The notes under the pieces were generated by a model. That model searched no databases. It worked only from the letters and a program-made list of their open reading frames with translations, and was not told the DNA's origin. Position numbers and translations under genes: made by a program. A stretch of 64,000 nt of DNA, taken from contig OX621265.1 in assembly GCA_951640165.1 (NCBI GenBank), positions 16,877,001 through 16,941,000 on the forward strand, written 5' to 3'. Source of the stretch: Pseudoips prasinana. Lineage: Eukaryota > Arthropoda > Insecta > Lepidoptera > Nolidae. Within the stretch, counting starts at the first letter, position 1. Every line of letters starts with the position of its first letter. Below are positions 29,298-40,143 of this stretch, piece after piece.

Positions 29298-29732
29298 ACG
29301 GCAGCTATTCCGCATCAAACTAAAGAAGAATCACGTAAATCGGTTCATAAATCTCAGCGTAATCGGTGTACGTACATAAAAAATACGCTGGTGCTAAAAG
29401 GTGCGCCTACATGCGCTTCAAAAAAAAAGCTTATACGTGCGTATTAAACGCTAGTCGTCTGAAATTGTTGTTTATGTTCATGCCAAGACACACTTGAACA
29501 GGATGAGTCTAGCTTGACTAGCTAAGATTTACAAACGTCTGTGCATCATCGACATCGTCCACTTAAACAAAAAATTTCATACAAAAATGTCCATAAAATG
29601 AAAATTACTGGGCCAATCTATATGAAATTTTTATGGGACCAAATGGCAACTATTCCGCATCAAACTAAAAAAGAATCACGTAAATCGGATCATAAATCTC
29701 CGAGTAATCGGTGTACATACATAAAAAAAAAA
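29298..29732 (+). repeat. Direct repeat of about 90 bp, 345 bp apart
   Basis: CATCAAACTAAAGAAGAATC, ACGTAAATCGGTTCATAAAT, then GTAATCGGTGTACGTACATA at 29308-29380 recurs at about 29653-29725 with a few changes. After the second unit come a poly(A) run (29724-29740) and CTTTGGAAGTCGGTTAAAAA, the kind of ending also seen at the foldback arms. Probably part of one diverged interspersed element. Confidence 0.65.
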
Positions 29733-29927
29733 AAAAAACCGGTGAACTTGAGAACCTCCTCCTTTGGAAGTCGGTTAAAAATTGGTTACTTTACAAAAAA
29801 GTACCAACGCTATTCAAACAACCATTTAAAAAATTTCATATGTACAAGATTTTACCTTATCTGATATGGCTGAAAATAATTTATTACAGAATTAGAAGCG
29901 ATTAAAATAAATAAAAAAGGTTTTTAT

Positions 29928-30005
29928 TCACGTAGACTTTCAAAAAGCGCTTGTAAATAGTCAGAACATGTTTGTAGTAATACAGTTATTATTTCTAGTT
30001 ACATA
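29928..30005 (-). repeat. Three-copy repeat end, inverted copy
   Basis: Complement of the 800-880 block: TTTATTCACGTAGACTTTCA, then GCGCTTGTAAATAGTCAGAA and CATGTTTGTAGTAAT. Confidence 0.75.
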
Positions 30006-30392
30006 TTACATCTATTGAGGTACACGGAATGTTAAAACATTTATACATTTGCAAGATACATTACTTGATACGATCACAGATGTCTACCACGGACGAATCA
30101 GTCTACATTTTTAAAAAACAGAGTAGTTGAAATCTGAATTGCAAACCATACAAGGTCAAATGATGCCTGACCTCAATTTACCTATCAGCAAACTTGAAGG
30201 AGACCTTCAGTACATCTACCAGCTACTCAAAATCAGGGCGAGAGTTACTCAAAAACTTATTATTTTTTAAATAACGTTCCCTCTCGTCAGCAGAGAAAGG
30301 TTTCATCTATATAAGATTATACCAATCCCGCATCAAATCAGTAATAGCATGGTCAGCATAGTTCCAGTAGCAGACTATGTTGCAATAAATCT
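30006..30392. other. Nothing recognised
   Basis: Non-coding flank into which the R1-like LINE inserted. No family motif seen. Confidence 0.4.
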
Positions 30393-30406
30393 AACAATAG
30401 ATGTCT

Positions 30407-31766
30407 TTTTTTTTTTTTTTTTACTTGGTGGAAATGCATTAAACTTACGCATACCCGCCGCTTGGGGAGGCGACGGGTTATGTGGGACTCACTCGGGCTA
30501 GTCCCGGGATACGCACTAAAACCACCATGGTAGCCAGCCTCACAATGCCTGTAGCGGGGGGCCTGAGTACTCGTGAACGATCTCGCCAGTACCCCCGCTG
30601 TACACTGAGCGTCTGAGACTCTCCTCCGGGGACGGGAGGGGGCCAAATGCCTCCTCCCCTCCCCTTCACGCACAAGCGCGTTTAGGCAACCTGAGCTACA
30701 GCAGGTTACCTCTTCCCGGGACCGCTTATGTAAGACGAGTGGAGTTCCCCTCCTCCAAACGCCAGCGGTCCCAGGGGCGACGTCAAGCCGGGGAGAAGCC
30801 AGCCGGACGCCGCATTCTCTCTCGCGCTGAGATTAGATCCCAGCGCCGGCGCCGATGAAGCGGATATTAGTGTCAATATCCAGTTCATCGGCGCCGTCTC
30901 GTTCTCCTACGGGAGGGATCGTTGCGCTCCCTCTCGCGCTCGGCGGCCTCCTTCTTGAGCATAACAGCTTCGCAGAAGGAGGCCACCGCGTTCCATCCGG
31001 TTGTCGCCGCCAGCATAGCCGAAACCACTGCTGGCAGCGAGAGGTCCAATCCTATTTCAGCGACCAGGACTCGCCTCTCGGGGGCCCAAACTGGGCACTC
31101 CTCGAGTGTATGTTGGGCCGAGTCCGGGCCGCCGCCACAATGGTGACACGACGGTGTCGCCTCTCTACCTATTCGACACAGGTACTCACCGAAACACCCG
31201 TGTCCGGTGAGCAGCCATGCGTCAAACCACGGCAGGACCGCACCGACAGAGCGTTGACGCAAGCCTCTCGGCAATTCAAGCCGCTCGCGCCAAATCTCTA
31301 AGGCCTGTCGGTGCGCGTCCCGCCGCACGTTTGTCCAGTCCGGTTGTTGGCCCCCGGCATCCGAGCGGGCACGGACGAGATCGTAAACTCTCGCGTCCAT
31401 GTCCGCCAAGATGTCCAGTGGCGGGAATCGTCCTAGTAAAGTCGCCGCCTCGAAGGAGATCGTCCGGTATCCACGGACCACTCTGATGGCAACCACCCGC
31501 TGCACGCTATTCAAAAGAGCTTTGCAGCGGGGAGCTCTCGCCAGTCCAGAAGACCAGACGGGAGCGCCGTAGAGGGCCATAGACCGGATAACCCCACAGT
31601 AGAGGCGGCGGACTTCTTCCCGGGGTCCCCCGAGGTTGGGCAGCAGACGCTGGAGTGCGCCCGCCGCTCCGCGAAGTCGGGGGACCAGCTGGACAAAGTG
31701 GGCGTCAAAAGCCCACCTACTGTCCAGCGTCAACCCGAGGTATTTGAGGGTTTGCCCAACTGGGAC
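30407..31766 (-). mobile_element. R1-like LINE, 5'-truncated, 14-bp target duplication
   Basis: AACAATAGATGTCT occurs at 30393-30406 and again at 31767-31780, flanking the element perfectly. A poly(T) run at its left end is the poly(A) tail of a minus-strand element, followed by a GC-rich 3' UTR (30430-30880) and the C-terminal ORF2 fragment. A second, shorter member of this family is at 36548-36950. The high GC content contrasts with the AT-rich surroundings. The perfect duplication suggests a fairly recent insertion. Confidence 0.92.
30885..31766 (-). CDS. R1-like ORF2 C-terminal part
   Basis: Open from the truncation point: GQTLKYLGLTLDSRWAFDAH (end of palm and thumb), YCGVIRSMALYGAPVWSSGL, QRVVAIRVVRGYRTISFEAA, a DWTNVRR-type linker, and a CCHC-like zinc knuckle, CHHCGGGPDSAQHTLEEC. 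It ends in an Arg-rich tail (RRRTRRRR). The Y-R-T-(I/V)-S block and a C-terminal CCHC motif are characteristic of R1/TRAS-clade ORF2s. No RT catalytic core is present. The Met at 31733 is only a TTG in the middle of the domain. Confidence 0.85.
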   Translation of the reverse strand, partial: VPVGQTLKYLGLTLDSRWAFDAHFVQLVPRLRGAAGALQRLLPNLGGPREEVRRLYCGVIRSMALYGAPVWSSGLARAPRCKALLNSVQRVVAIRVVRGYRTISFEAATLLGRFPPLDILADMDARVYDLVRARSDAGGQQPDWTNVRRDAHRQALEIWRERLELPRGLRQRSVGAVLPWFDAWLLTGHGCFGEYLCRIGREATPSCHHCGGGPDSAQHTLEECPVWAPERRVLVAEIGLDLSLPAVVSAMLAATTGWNAVASFCEAVMLKKEAAERERERNDPSRRRTRRRR

Positions 31767-31995
31767 AACAATAGATGTCTATTTTATCATGACTATAGGC
31801 GAGTTAAATACTTGCCTGCGACACGAAGAATCATATGTGTCAGTTCCGAAAACCAATTTTTACGTTGAAAAACTATGAAAATTTTTGTGCTAAATATATG
31901 CCATAAAATAAATGTAAATTTATAGTGTCCACTTGTACTAACCGATGGGTAGAGTTATAGCGCACGTCACAATACCTATACTTCTGTTGTAACCT

Positions 31996-34070
31996 ATCAT
32001 CATCATCATCATATCAGCCGAAAGACGTCCACTGCTGGACAAAGGCCTCCCCCAAAGATCTCCACAATTGCCGGTCTTGTGCTATTCGCATCCAGCATTT
32101 TCTAGCGACCCGCACAAGATCATCGGTCCATCTTGTAGGGGGCCTGCCCACGCTGCGTCTTCCGGTTCGTGGTCGCCACTCGAGAACCTTTCTGCCCCAA
32201 CGGCTGTCGGCTCTACGAGCTATCTGCCCTGCCCACTGCCACTTCAACTTGGCAATTCTTCGGGCTATGTCGGTGACTTTGGTTCGCCTGCGGATTTCGA
32301 CATTTCTGATGCGATCCCGCAGGGAAACTCCGAGCATAGCCCTCTCCATTGCTCTTTGGGTGACCTTGAGCCTTCTAATAAGGCCCATAGTGAGCGACCA
32401 CGTCTCTGTTCCGTATGTCATCACTGGCAACACACACTGGTCGAAGACTTTCGACTTGAGACACTGCGGTATTTTGGACGAGAAGATGTTACGTAGCTTC
32501 CCGAACGCTGCCCATCCGAGTTTGATTCTACGATTGACCTCCTTCTCGAAGTTGGACCTACCTAGTTGGATGGTCTGTCCTAGGTAAATATAGTTCTCTA
32601 CAACTTCGAGTGCAGAGTCACCAACTTTCAATTGAGTGGGTGCAGCATGGACGTTTGACATGATTTTCGTCTTACCCATGTTCATTTTCAGACCCACTTG
32701 TTGAGAGACTCTGCTGAGGTTATCGAGCATTGTACCGAGGTCTTCCATAGTCTCAGCCATGACTACAATATCATCGGCAAATCGAAGGTGAGTGATGTAC
32801 TCGCCATTGACATTGATGCCAAAGCCTTTCCAGTCCAGAAGCTTGAAGACGTCTTCCAGTGCAGCGGTGAACAGTTTCGGAGATATAACATCTCCCTGTC
32901 TCACGCCTCGCTGCAAGTGGATAGGTTTCGAGATCTGGTCCTGGAGTCGCACTGACATAGTGGCGTTTTCATACAAACACTTTATCACCTCGATATACCG
33001 GTAGTCAATTTGGCACCTTATGAGAGACCTCAGCACAGCCCATGTTTCGATAGAATCAAAGGCTTTCTCATAGTCCACAAACGCTAAGCACAGTGGCTTG
33101 TTATACTCTTCGGTCTTCTGTATAACTTGCCGCAGCGTATGTATGTGGTCTATGGTGCTAAAGCCTTTTCGGAAACCGGCTTGTTCGGGAGGCTGGAAGT
33201 CGTCAAACCTGCGCGCGAGACGGTTCGTAACGACCCTCGAAAACAACTTGTAAACATGGCTCAGCAGTGTGATGGGTCTATAATTCTTCAATAGGGTCTT
33301 GTCGCCCTTTTTGAAGAAGAGCACCACCACACTTCTGTGCCATGCTTGTGGCGTTTGACCATCTAGTATGACGGAGTTAAATAACTTCTGAAGGGCCCGT
33401 AGGATTGGTGTACCACCCGCCTTCAGAAGCTCTGCTGTAACTCCATCATCACCAGGCGCCTTGTTGTTCTTGAGTTGTTTGAGAGCCATTCTAATCTCGT
33501 ACAGGCTGACGTCCGGGATGTCTTCGGTGTAATGTCGGGTTAGTCGTGCTCTGGGATCTGAGGCATGACTTTTGACAGGTGGCTGTGTTGTCGTATATAA
33601 CTGTCCGTAGAACTTCTCGATCTCTCCCAGCAACTCAGGTTTAGACGTGACGATTCTACCATCCTCAGTCTTCAGCTTCGTCAGTTGGCTCTGTCCAACA
33701 GACAGAGCTCTTGCGAACACTTTAGAGCCTTTGTTCCGCTCGATAGCCTCTTTAATACTAGTTGTATTAAATTGCCGCGTGTCGCGAGTCAAAGACTTTG
33801 AGATCTGTCTGTTGAGCTGCCGATATCTGGTAGCATCATCTGAGGATGTCAGAACCATTTTCCGTCTATCTTCCATAAGTTGCAGGGTAAAGTCAGAGAT
33901 CTTTTTAGTTCTGTTTGTACGACGGGCCTTGAAGACCTTAGACCCAGCCGTATGGACAGCTTCTACGAGCTTGTCATAGTATGAGTCCACTTCCTCGCAG
34001 TCTGCTAGGCATTCGAAACGGTTTTGCAGTTCGAGCTGAAATGGTTCGGGGTTTTGGACGTGGATAGGTT
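31996..34070 (-). mobile_element. RTE retrotransposon, long 5'-truncated copy
   Basis: Ends at 31996 with the family terminus and a CATCATCATC tail. It begins at about 34070, where in-frame coding (NPEPFQLELQNRFECLADCE) stops against unrelated sequence, so the N-terminal endonuclease is missing. Shorter copies lie at 960-1757, 5321-5395, 18945-19190, 22196-22625 and 35688-36047. Confidence 0.9.
32014..34060 (-). CDS. RTE reverse transcriptase, endonuclease missing
   Basis: 658 codons open from the GTG at 33990, with about 23 more in frame upstream to near 34060. The enzyme copies element RNA at a nicked target. Numbering from the GTG at 33990: NYRPITLL (237-244), FRKGFSTIDH (273-282), FVDYEKAFDS (304-313), GVRQGDVISP (362-371) and FADD (404-407) give the complete RT core. 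VENYIYLGQTIQLGRSNF, PVMTYGTETW and the C-terminal GRRSVGRPPTRWTDDL follow, the order typical of RTE-clade elements in Lepidoptera. The usual N-terminal APE endonuclease is absent. The RT core has no stop, so this is a recent copy. A true start codon is lacking. An antisense plus ORF (32068-32496) is a shadow. Confidence 0.9.
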
Positions 34071-34500
34071 AAGGTCAAAATCGATTTAAACTCCTCCTTC
34101 TCTCAGCTCGAAACACAAATAAAAGACATGAAGTCAACCTCAGATATACCGGAGGAAGAATAATCTTACCACCATATTATACCACCTGTACAGGCTTACG
34201 TATAGTTCAACACTGTTATCGGTAGATAAAATAATTGTAAGTGAAGTTAAACTACCGTTCAATGCTATGTATACTTTCAGGTCATGATAAAGTGTTAATT
34301 ACCCTCGTTAGAAACACTTATTAATATAATGCACTTTTTATTAATTACAGAGCGTTACTAGTTAATGACCTGGTATTTCCAAGATCGCAGGTGATCGCAG
34401 GATCGCAGCCAAAACCGAGGTATTCTTAATTTTACGGGGTCTAATTAATCTCGGAAAGTATATTGTAACACATTCGATCGATAACAGAGATTAGTTATGA
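34071..34500. other. Nothing recognised
   Basis: Non-coding DNA upstream of the truncated RTE. A GATCGCAGGTGATCGCAGGA duplication at about 34383-34404 is the only structure. Confidence 0.4.
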
Positions 34501-35060
34501 TCTCAGGATTGAAAATAAAAGGTTCTAGGTGACCTTTTTCACTGAAATGTAATAGCAAGTAATTATTCATTTTATATATAAATACTTGCTTAACATTATG
34601 TAACATTATGTGCTTAAAAATATCGATTCCTTCTGTAAAGGGAGCGATACACGTAATATAAATACTAGATATCAGAATAATCTTATATTGCATACTACCC
34701 GTCTCCACAAAATAAGTACTTCTTTTATGGAGCAATATATAAGATTCTATAACAAACTTCGCAATGATATTAGAGAATTGTCTACGAATAAGTTTAAAGG
34801 GAATTATTAAATTACAAAATTTCTGATTATTTAAGTGACAAAAGTGCTTGGGATTGAGTTGTTCTGATTCAACACACATGATTGTAAGTAATCTTAAGTA
34901 TATTTATTTTAGTTTAAAAAAGGATTCCTAGTGAGTTTTCTGGCAGTGTTTCTCAGCAGCTGCTACGTCATGCACTGCACGGTTGGGTAAAAAAATGACA
35001 AATACACATAAATGTAATTTTATACGGAATAAATATTTTTCACATTTTGGCTTTTGACTT
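34501..35060 (+). pseudogene. LINE family A, C-terminus and 3' end, inverted copy
   Basis: The plus-strand frame from about 34605 reads LKNIDSFCKGSDTRNINTRY, NNLILHTTRLHKISTSFMEQ and FYNKLRNDIRELSTNKF, the same C-terminus as 27313-28125. The shared 3' UTR follows (CTGGCAGTGTTTCTCAG, CATGCACTGCACGG) and ends near 35060. The family member is reversed with respect to the other four. Confidence 0.85.
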
Positions 35061-35404
35061 GTGTATACGTATTTTATTAATACACACAATAAACTTATGA
35101 CTAAACTAAAATTATAAATTCATAATTATAGTATTTAGGTTCTATTCATACTTGAAATAACAATATTTATTGCACGAAATTTTTTAATTCTCGATCTCCC
35201 TACTTTGGCATCATATAATGAAATACTGTATAATTATTTACCCGTATTAATTTTAGGACTTGTTTTTACTAGCATTCTAGTAAGTGTGTACCAAATTGTA
35301 GACATTTTAAATAACGTCGAAACCAAGGACTTTTGTCCGCCCTTGAACCACTGTTCGTCACACAGCAGAATTTTAAACAGTAACGAAAATATAAATATTC
35401 ATTG
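35061..35404. other. Nothing recognised
   Basis: The 70-codon ORF at 35205-35417 has a hydrophobic stretch (LPVLILGLVFTSILVSVYQI) but no start context, partner or family motif. It overlaps the beginning of the degenerate RTE and is not called. Confidence 0.35.
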
Positions 35405-35687
35405 TCTATTTCACTAATATATTCACAATAGAACAATCTGACCAAGAAACAATTGATAAATTTTACCTTCACTTAAATAACACTAACCAAGAACATGCCC
35501 AAAAAAACTTAATCGTCATGGGAGCCTTCAATAGCCAAATTTGAGCTAAACGCCCAGGAGGAAAGACAGTGCTAGGACCATTTACCTACAGAAATAAAAG
35601 AAATTATCGAAAAATATGTAGCCAAAATAGGAAGTGTTGAAAAGCTCATAAAGAATAAACAGAACCAGAACTCGAAACCTAACCACT

Positions 35688-36047
35688 TGCAGCGAGGCGT
35701 GAGACTGGGAGATATTATATCTCTGAAACTGTTGTTAGAAGATGTTGTTGTTGGAAGATGTCTTCAAGCTTCTGCACTGGAAAGGCTTTGGCATCAATGT
35801 CAATGGTGAGTACATCACTCACCTTCGATTTGCCGATGATATAGTAGTCATGGCCGAGACCTGGGAAGACCTCGATACAATGCTAGATGAGCTTTGCAGA
35901 GTTTCTCGACAAGTGGGTCTGAAAATAAACGTGGATAAAACCAACATCATAACGAACGTCCATGTTGCACCCACTCAATTGAAGGTTGAAGACTCTGCAG
36001 TTAAAGTTGTAGAGAACTATATTTACCTAGGATAGATAGGTCCAACC
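35688..36047 (+). pseudogene. RTE family 1 fragment nested in RTE family 2
   Basis: GCAGCGAGGCGTGAGACTGG opens the GVRQGD block. The frame (35742-36035) then reads LHWKGFGINVNGEYITHLRF, FADDIVVMAETWEDLDTMLD and VVENYIYLG, matching residues 361-465 of the long copy. It ends abruptly at CCTAGGATAGATAGGTCC. A tandem GTTGTTAGAAGATGTTGTTG slippage near 35730 disrupts the start. Confidence 0.8.
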
Positions 36048-36547
36048 ACACTGAACAAATACGTACACTATAAATGCTACAACCTATTACAAAATATATA
36101 TAAATTAAACACTGCTCGGGGTAATAATGACCTAGCCGAAACCTCTAACATCCCTTACTTCCTTCAAACTGGAGTAATAAAAGCTACAGATAGTCAAAAG
36201 AAAGACAAAGCACCGGGACCCGATGATATAAAGAACGAAATCCTTTTTTCCTTTCCGAAATTGCTTTGTTTTAACAAAGTAAAGAAGTGATATATATATT
36301 CTTCACTAACGTGTTAAACGAGATAATAAATATTGAAATTATCCCACGGCTATGGACATAATCAAACATTATTCTTCTATATAAGAAATGGGAACTACTG
36401 TATAAGCCTTATGTCGAACATATACAAGGAAGAACATAATAATCAGATTTAAAAAATATTAAACGAACACCAATCCAACATCGGTCAGGCGGGCTTGCGT
36501 AAAGACTACTCAACGATCGACCACATTAATGTAGTATGCCAAATCAT

Positions 36548-36950
36548 CCGGCGCTGTGAGCTAATCTCAGCGCGAGAGAGTATGCGGTGCCCGGCTGGCT
36601 TCTCCCCGGCTGGGCGCCGCCCCCGGGATCGCTTTGGAAACGCCACTCACCTTGTATAAACGGTCCCGGGAAGAGGTAATCTGCTTTAGCTCAGGTTGCC
36701 TATACGCGCTTGTGCGTCCTGGGGAGGGCGGAGGCTTTTGGGCCCCTCCACTCCCCGGGTGAGAGTCTCGCCAGTACCTTCGCTGTACACTGAGCGTCCA
36801 GTGTACAGCGGAGGTACTGGCGAGATCGTTCACGAGTACCCAGAGCCCCCGCTATAAGCACTGTGAGGCTGGCCACCATGGTGGTTTTAGTGGGTTCGAG
36901 CCCCACACAAAGTGCGACGGCATTTTCACCAAATAAAACATAAAAAAAGA
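36548..36950 (+). mobile_element. R1-like LINE 3' end, nested, 12-bp target duplication
   Basis: ATGCCAAATCAT (36536-36547) and ATGCCAAATAAT (36951-36962) flank it. The host RTE reads continuously across the gap. The content matches the 3' UTR of the R1-like LINE at 30430-30880 (CTGGCGAGATCGTTCACGAG, GCCACCATGGTGG) in the opposite orientation, and ends in an A-rich tail. It contains a 27-bp palindrome (36766-36825). Confidence 0.88.
36766..36825. repeat. Palindrome in R1-like 3' UTR, 27-bp arms
   Basis: TCTCGCCAGTACCTTCGCTG (start of the left arm, 36766-36792) pairs with 36799-36825, with one mismatch and a 6-nt loop. The sister copy (30545-30625) has only one arm, followed by CTGAGACTCTCC. 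The left arm is therefore an extra inverted copy. Confidence 0.92.
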
Positions 36951-38226
36951 ATGCCAAATAATGGAAAAGTATAAACAATACCAATGTACTGATTATAGCA
37001 AAGCATTCAATTCTTAGTTTCATGACAAGATATGGGGTCATTAAAAGAACAAGAAATTGTGCGCAAATACATCCGCTTTATAAAGAATGTTAACAGCCTA
37101 AGTATTGCGAGAATCCAATTAAAAATAAAGGTAAACCTTTCAGAGTAGGCAAAGGCGCATATATTCTCGGCGGTACTAGAATCAATGTTCAGAGGTCTTA
37201 ATTGGGAAAATCTCGGTATCAATGTAGACGGTGCCCCATTGACTTACTTGAGTTTCGCAGATGATAATTCCAAAAGAAACAACAATTTATCATCTGCAAT
37301 CGGAAGGTGTAAATTATAAACGAACTAGCAATGGAAAGTGAGGTAAGTTAAAACTGACCCCGGAAAAAACAAGACAAATAACAAACGGAGAGAGAATTAC
37401 CATAAACTTAGGAAACAACCAAATTGATTATACAGATGAATAAATTTACTTAGCAGATTATAAGAGATGATAATCCGATACGCAAAGAAGTTATAAGAAG
37501 AATAACCAATCACTGGAAACACCTTCTGTACTAGCTACTTTAAAAAAATATGAAAGATAAAACCCTTCGTATGAATATCAATAGCAAACTATTAACACTT
37601 GCATACTACCAGTTCTCATGTATGGAAGTCAAACATGGGCCTTATCACAAAACACGACTAGCAAACATGCATCATGCCAATACGCAACGAAATGGAGGAT
37701 GATGAATGTGAAAAGTTAGAACGACTGAGAAATCGTGTAATAAGAAGCGAAACAAAGGTTATAGAGGTAACGTGCAAAATTAGAAGGATTAGATGGCGAT
37801 GGGCAGGACATATGGTAAGAAGAAAAGATAAAAGACAAAATTGTGACACGATGGTATCCTAGAGAAGGCAAAAGGAAAAGAGGTAGAGCGCATTAAATAT
37901 GAGTTGACGACATAAGACAAATGGCAGGCGTCACATGGAACAACGCGGGTGAAGAAAGACATGATTGGAAAATGTTGGAAGAAAATAAATACAATTCCAA
38001 TAAGAGACTAGATTAAGGTTTGCATTAAATTATTTATATTATATAAATAATAAATTATATATATAGTCTATGTAATATTTATTTAATATAAATTTCTATG
38101 TAATTTATATAATTGTAATATGGAACTGAATAAAATGCAATATTATTATTATCGTATTGTGTACAACTTGTATTAAACAACTTGATACTAAACTTATCAC
38201 TAAATAAAATCATAACGTTCACTTTT

Positions 38227-38863
38227 AAAGAACATCGGGCATTTTTGTATGGGACACTTACCTACGGCGAACAAAAATAAAATTAGGTACGGTGGATAGG
38301 CAATTAAATCTAGTTTACAATGGTATAGTTCCTATATCTGTGGGTCGTGGCAATAAGGAGAAAATGGACATTTTTGTCGTTCCATTTCACAACAAAATCG
38401 AACTCGAAAGCAAACGAAATCCAGTAAACAAGCAGTAGGTAATTAGTTGACTCAGACCACAATGGGAACACAGTAAAACACAGATCGCTACGACGGATGA
38501 CAAAGGACTGCGATGTAGTAAGATAAGCTAGCTACCTGCGCGAGCGCAACATAAACCAGTTTTAGGACTATGGGCGAGAGTGAGAACGAAACATGCACAT
38601 CAACTTGACGGATTTAGTCTGATTGGGTTTACAAAAATACCACGGAGTGATATTTTAACTTACTGAGCGGTCGTTTAGTAATTAGGAAAAATAGTCAACA
38701 TAAAATATGTTTTTCATTTTACTAATTATTTCCATTTTCCCATTATTGTGAATCAAAATAACTACACAATATTAAATATGATTGCAAACACTATCATTTA
38801 AAAATGTTTTGGTTTATGTTCGCGACTTTTAAAAAATCGGGTAAAAAACGCCCGATGTTCTTT
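38227..38863. mobile_element. Possible TIR element, 637 bp
   Basis: AAAGAACATCGGGC (38227-38240) and its exact complement GCCCGATGTTCTTT (38850-38863) bound a non-coding stretch. Inner bases are T-rich on both sides (ATTTTTG and AAAAAAC). A further short inverted pair lies near 38680-38740. No clear target duplication and no second copy were found. Confidence 0.5.
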
Positions 38864-38894
38864 CTGCGTATCATAATTACAACACTATTTTTAT

Positions 38895-38950
38895 TTTTTT
38901 AAAGACAACTCACGCACCACGAAATATAATCCCTGTGTCGCGGGGTCGAC
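38895..38950 (+). repeat. Short repeat shared with 61706-61760
   Basis: TTTTTTAAAGACAACTCACG, then AATCCCTGTGTCGCGGGGT, appears in both places. It is probably one end of an interspersed element. Confidence 0.65.
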
Positions 38951-39199
38951 TGTCATAGCCGCCGCGCCACATGTGCTTAATTGTTTACGAGACTAACCTT
39001 TATTGTTATTTTCCCCGACGTCTCGAATACGTTGCATTGTTCGTGTTCGCGGGGCGACTGTCGCAGTGGTATTGAATCGTTACCGAAAGCTTCAAGTTTT
39101 TAAGCTACGCTCACTGAATCGTTTATCACATTCATAAGGCCGGCTACATGCTGCACTAACAAATTCCTCATTTTTATCGTTTAGCGAGGTATTTAAAGC

Positions 39200-39431
39200 G
39201 AGGTATTTAAAGCTACTGGATTCCATGATGGCAATCATTGGAACCGACTTCCTGATTTACATTATTGTGCTCCTTAACTTCTACGTACAAATCTCGAGTA
39301 CTGTGACTCGGTGCAGAGGTATTTAAAGCTACTGGATTCCATGATGGCAATCATTGGAACCGTCTTCCTGATTTACATTATTGTGCTCCTTAACTTCTAC
39401 GCACAAATCTCGAGTACTGTGACTCGGTGCA
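39200..39431 (+). repeat. 116-bp tandem duplication
   Basis: Unit 39200-39315 is repeated at 39316-39431 with two visible differences (GACTTCC/GTCTTCC and CTACGTAC/CTACGCAC). The unit begins GAGGTATTTAAAGCTACTGG. A further 14-bp GCGAGGTATTTAAA doublet precedes it. It is non-coding. Confidence 0.95.
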
Positions 39432-40143
39432 AAGACTTGTGATTGATGAAAATTAATCCAGTGCTTAGTGCAGGGTTGTAATAAATGTTCGGCATCCGGT
39501 TACTTCTTAGTCTGACATTTGTTTAACGCTACGACAAATTCATTCACACCGTCTGCGAAGGCCCGCTTAGTCTGGACTGTGTAGGTCCTGCCTCAGCTAC
39601 AATTAAATTTGTAGACTCCAAGTGTTTGTAGCGAAAAAACATCCTTTTCATGATGATCACGGTTGCCTCTTTCTGTTTCAGGTGTTCAGGGCCGCAGGAT
39701 GTCGTGAGCTATCTGTCAGAGTGCGTCGGCTTGCGATATACGCAATGTGACAGAGTTCCGTCTAATTATGCAGTTATTGTCACATCTAAAAAAACAGTAT
39801 GTGTGTGCACCTGTATGTGTGTGAGTGTGTCTGTATGTGCGTGTGTGTGTGTTTAGGTAACATGCATATGTTACAGTTAAAAATATTTATGGTATAATAC
39901 GTAGGTGGCTATATAACGTCAAACGGGGTCAATAGGAATCGATGGGTGAATAGGGAAAAAAAAGTAAAGGTACACAAAAAGTCCGATACTATTCATCAGT
40001 CGCATATGTATACAATTTAATCACTTAACGATATGAATGTATGGTAATTTCATTCCTAATAGGGATCCCCCGATCTTACATTTATTTTTAATATAAGAAA
40101 ATCGTGATTTACGGAAATGGTTAATATAGATGAGGGGTCTTAC
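39432..40143. other. Mostly unrecognised, GT-rich at 39796-39855
   Basis: An imperfect (GT)n stretch lies at 39796-39855. A polypyrimidine-AG site (TCTTTCTGTTTCAG, about 39668-39681) is followed by a 40-codon open frame, but the peptide is not recognisable and runs into the GT repeat, so no exon is called. Confidence 0.4.

Larger units (their letters stand above)
35405..38155 (+). pseudogene. Second RTE-like element, degenerate and nested
   Basis: The plus strand starts in the endonuclease (IDKFYLHLNNTNQEHAQKN, then LIVMG-FNSQI with GDF decayed to GAF). It resumes after an insertion at about 36050 with KDKAPGPDDIKNEI, FKKY and GQAGLRKDYSTIDHINVV. It is interrupted again at 36548-36950, then continues YSKAFNS, GINVDGAPLTYLSFADD, and VTCKIRRIRWRWAGHMVRRK (37770-37830), with a C-terminus near 37990 and a tail with ATTATTATTAT at about 38140. 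It is full of stops. Its own family has no better copy here. Confidence 0.75.

Noticed and set aside
32068..32587. Plus-strand ORFs over 32068-32587
   Set aside because: Antisense shadows of the open RTE RT at 31996-34070.
35205..35417. 70-codon ORF with a transmembrane-like stretch
   Set aside because: No homology, no splice partner, and it runs into the degenerate RTE.
39668..39800. Plus-strand exon after TCTTTCTGTTTCAG
   Set aside because: The acceptor is good, but the short peptide is unrecognised and runs straight into a GT repeat without a donor.
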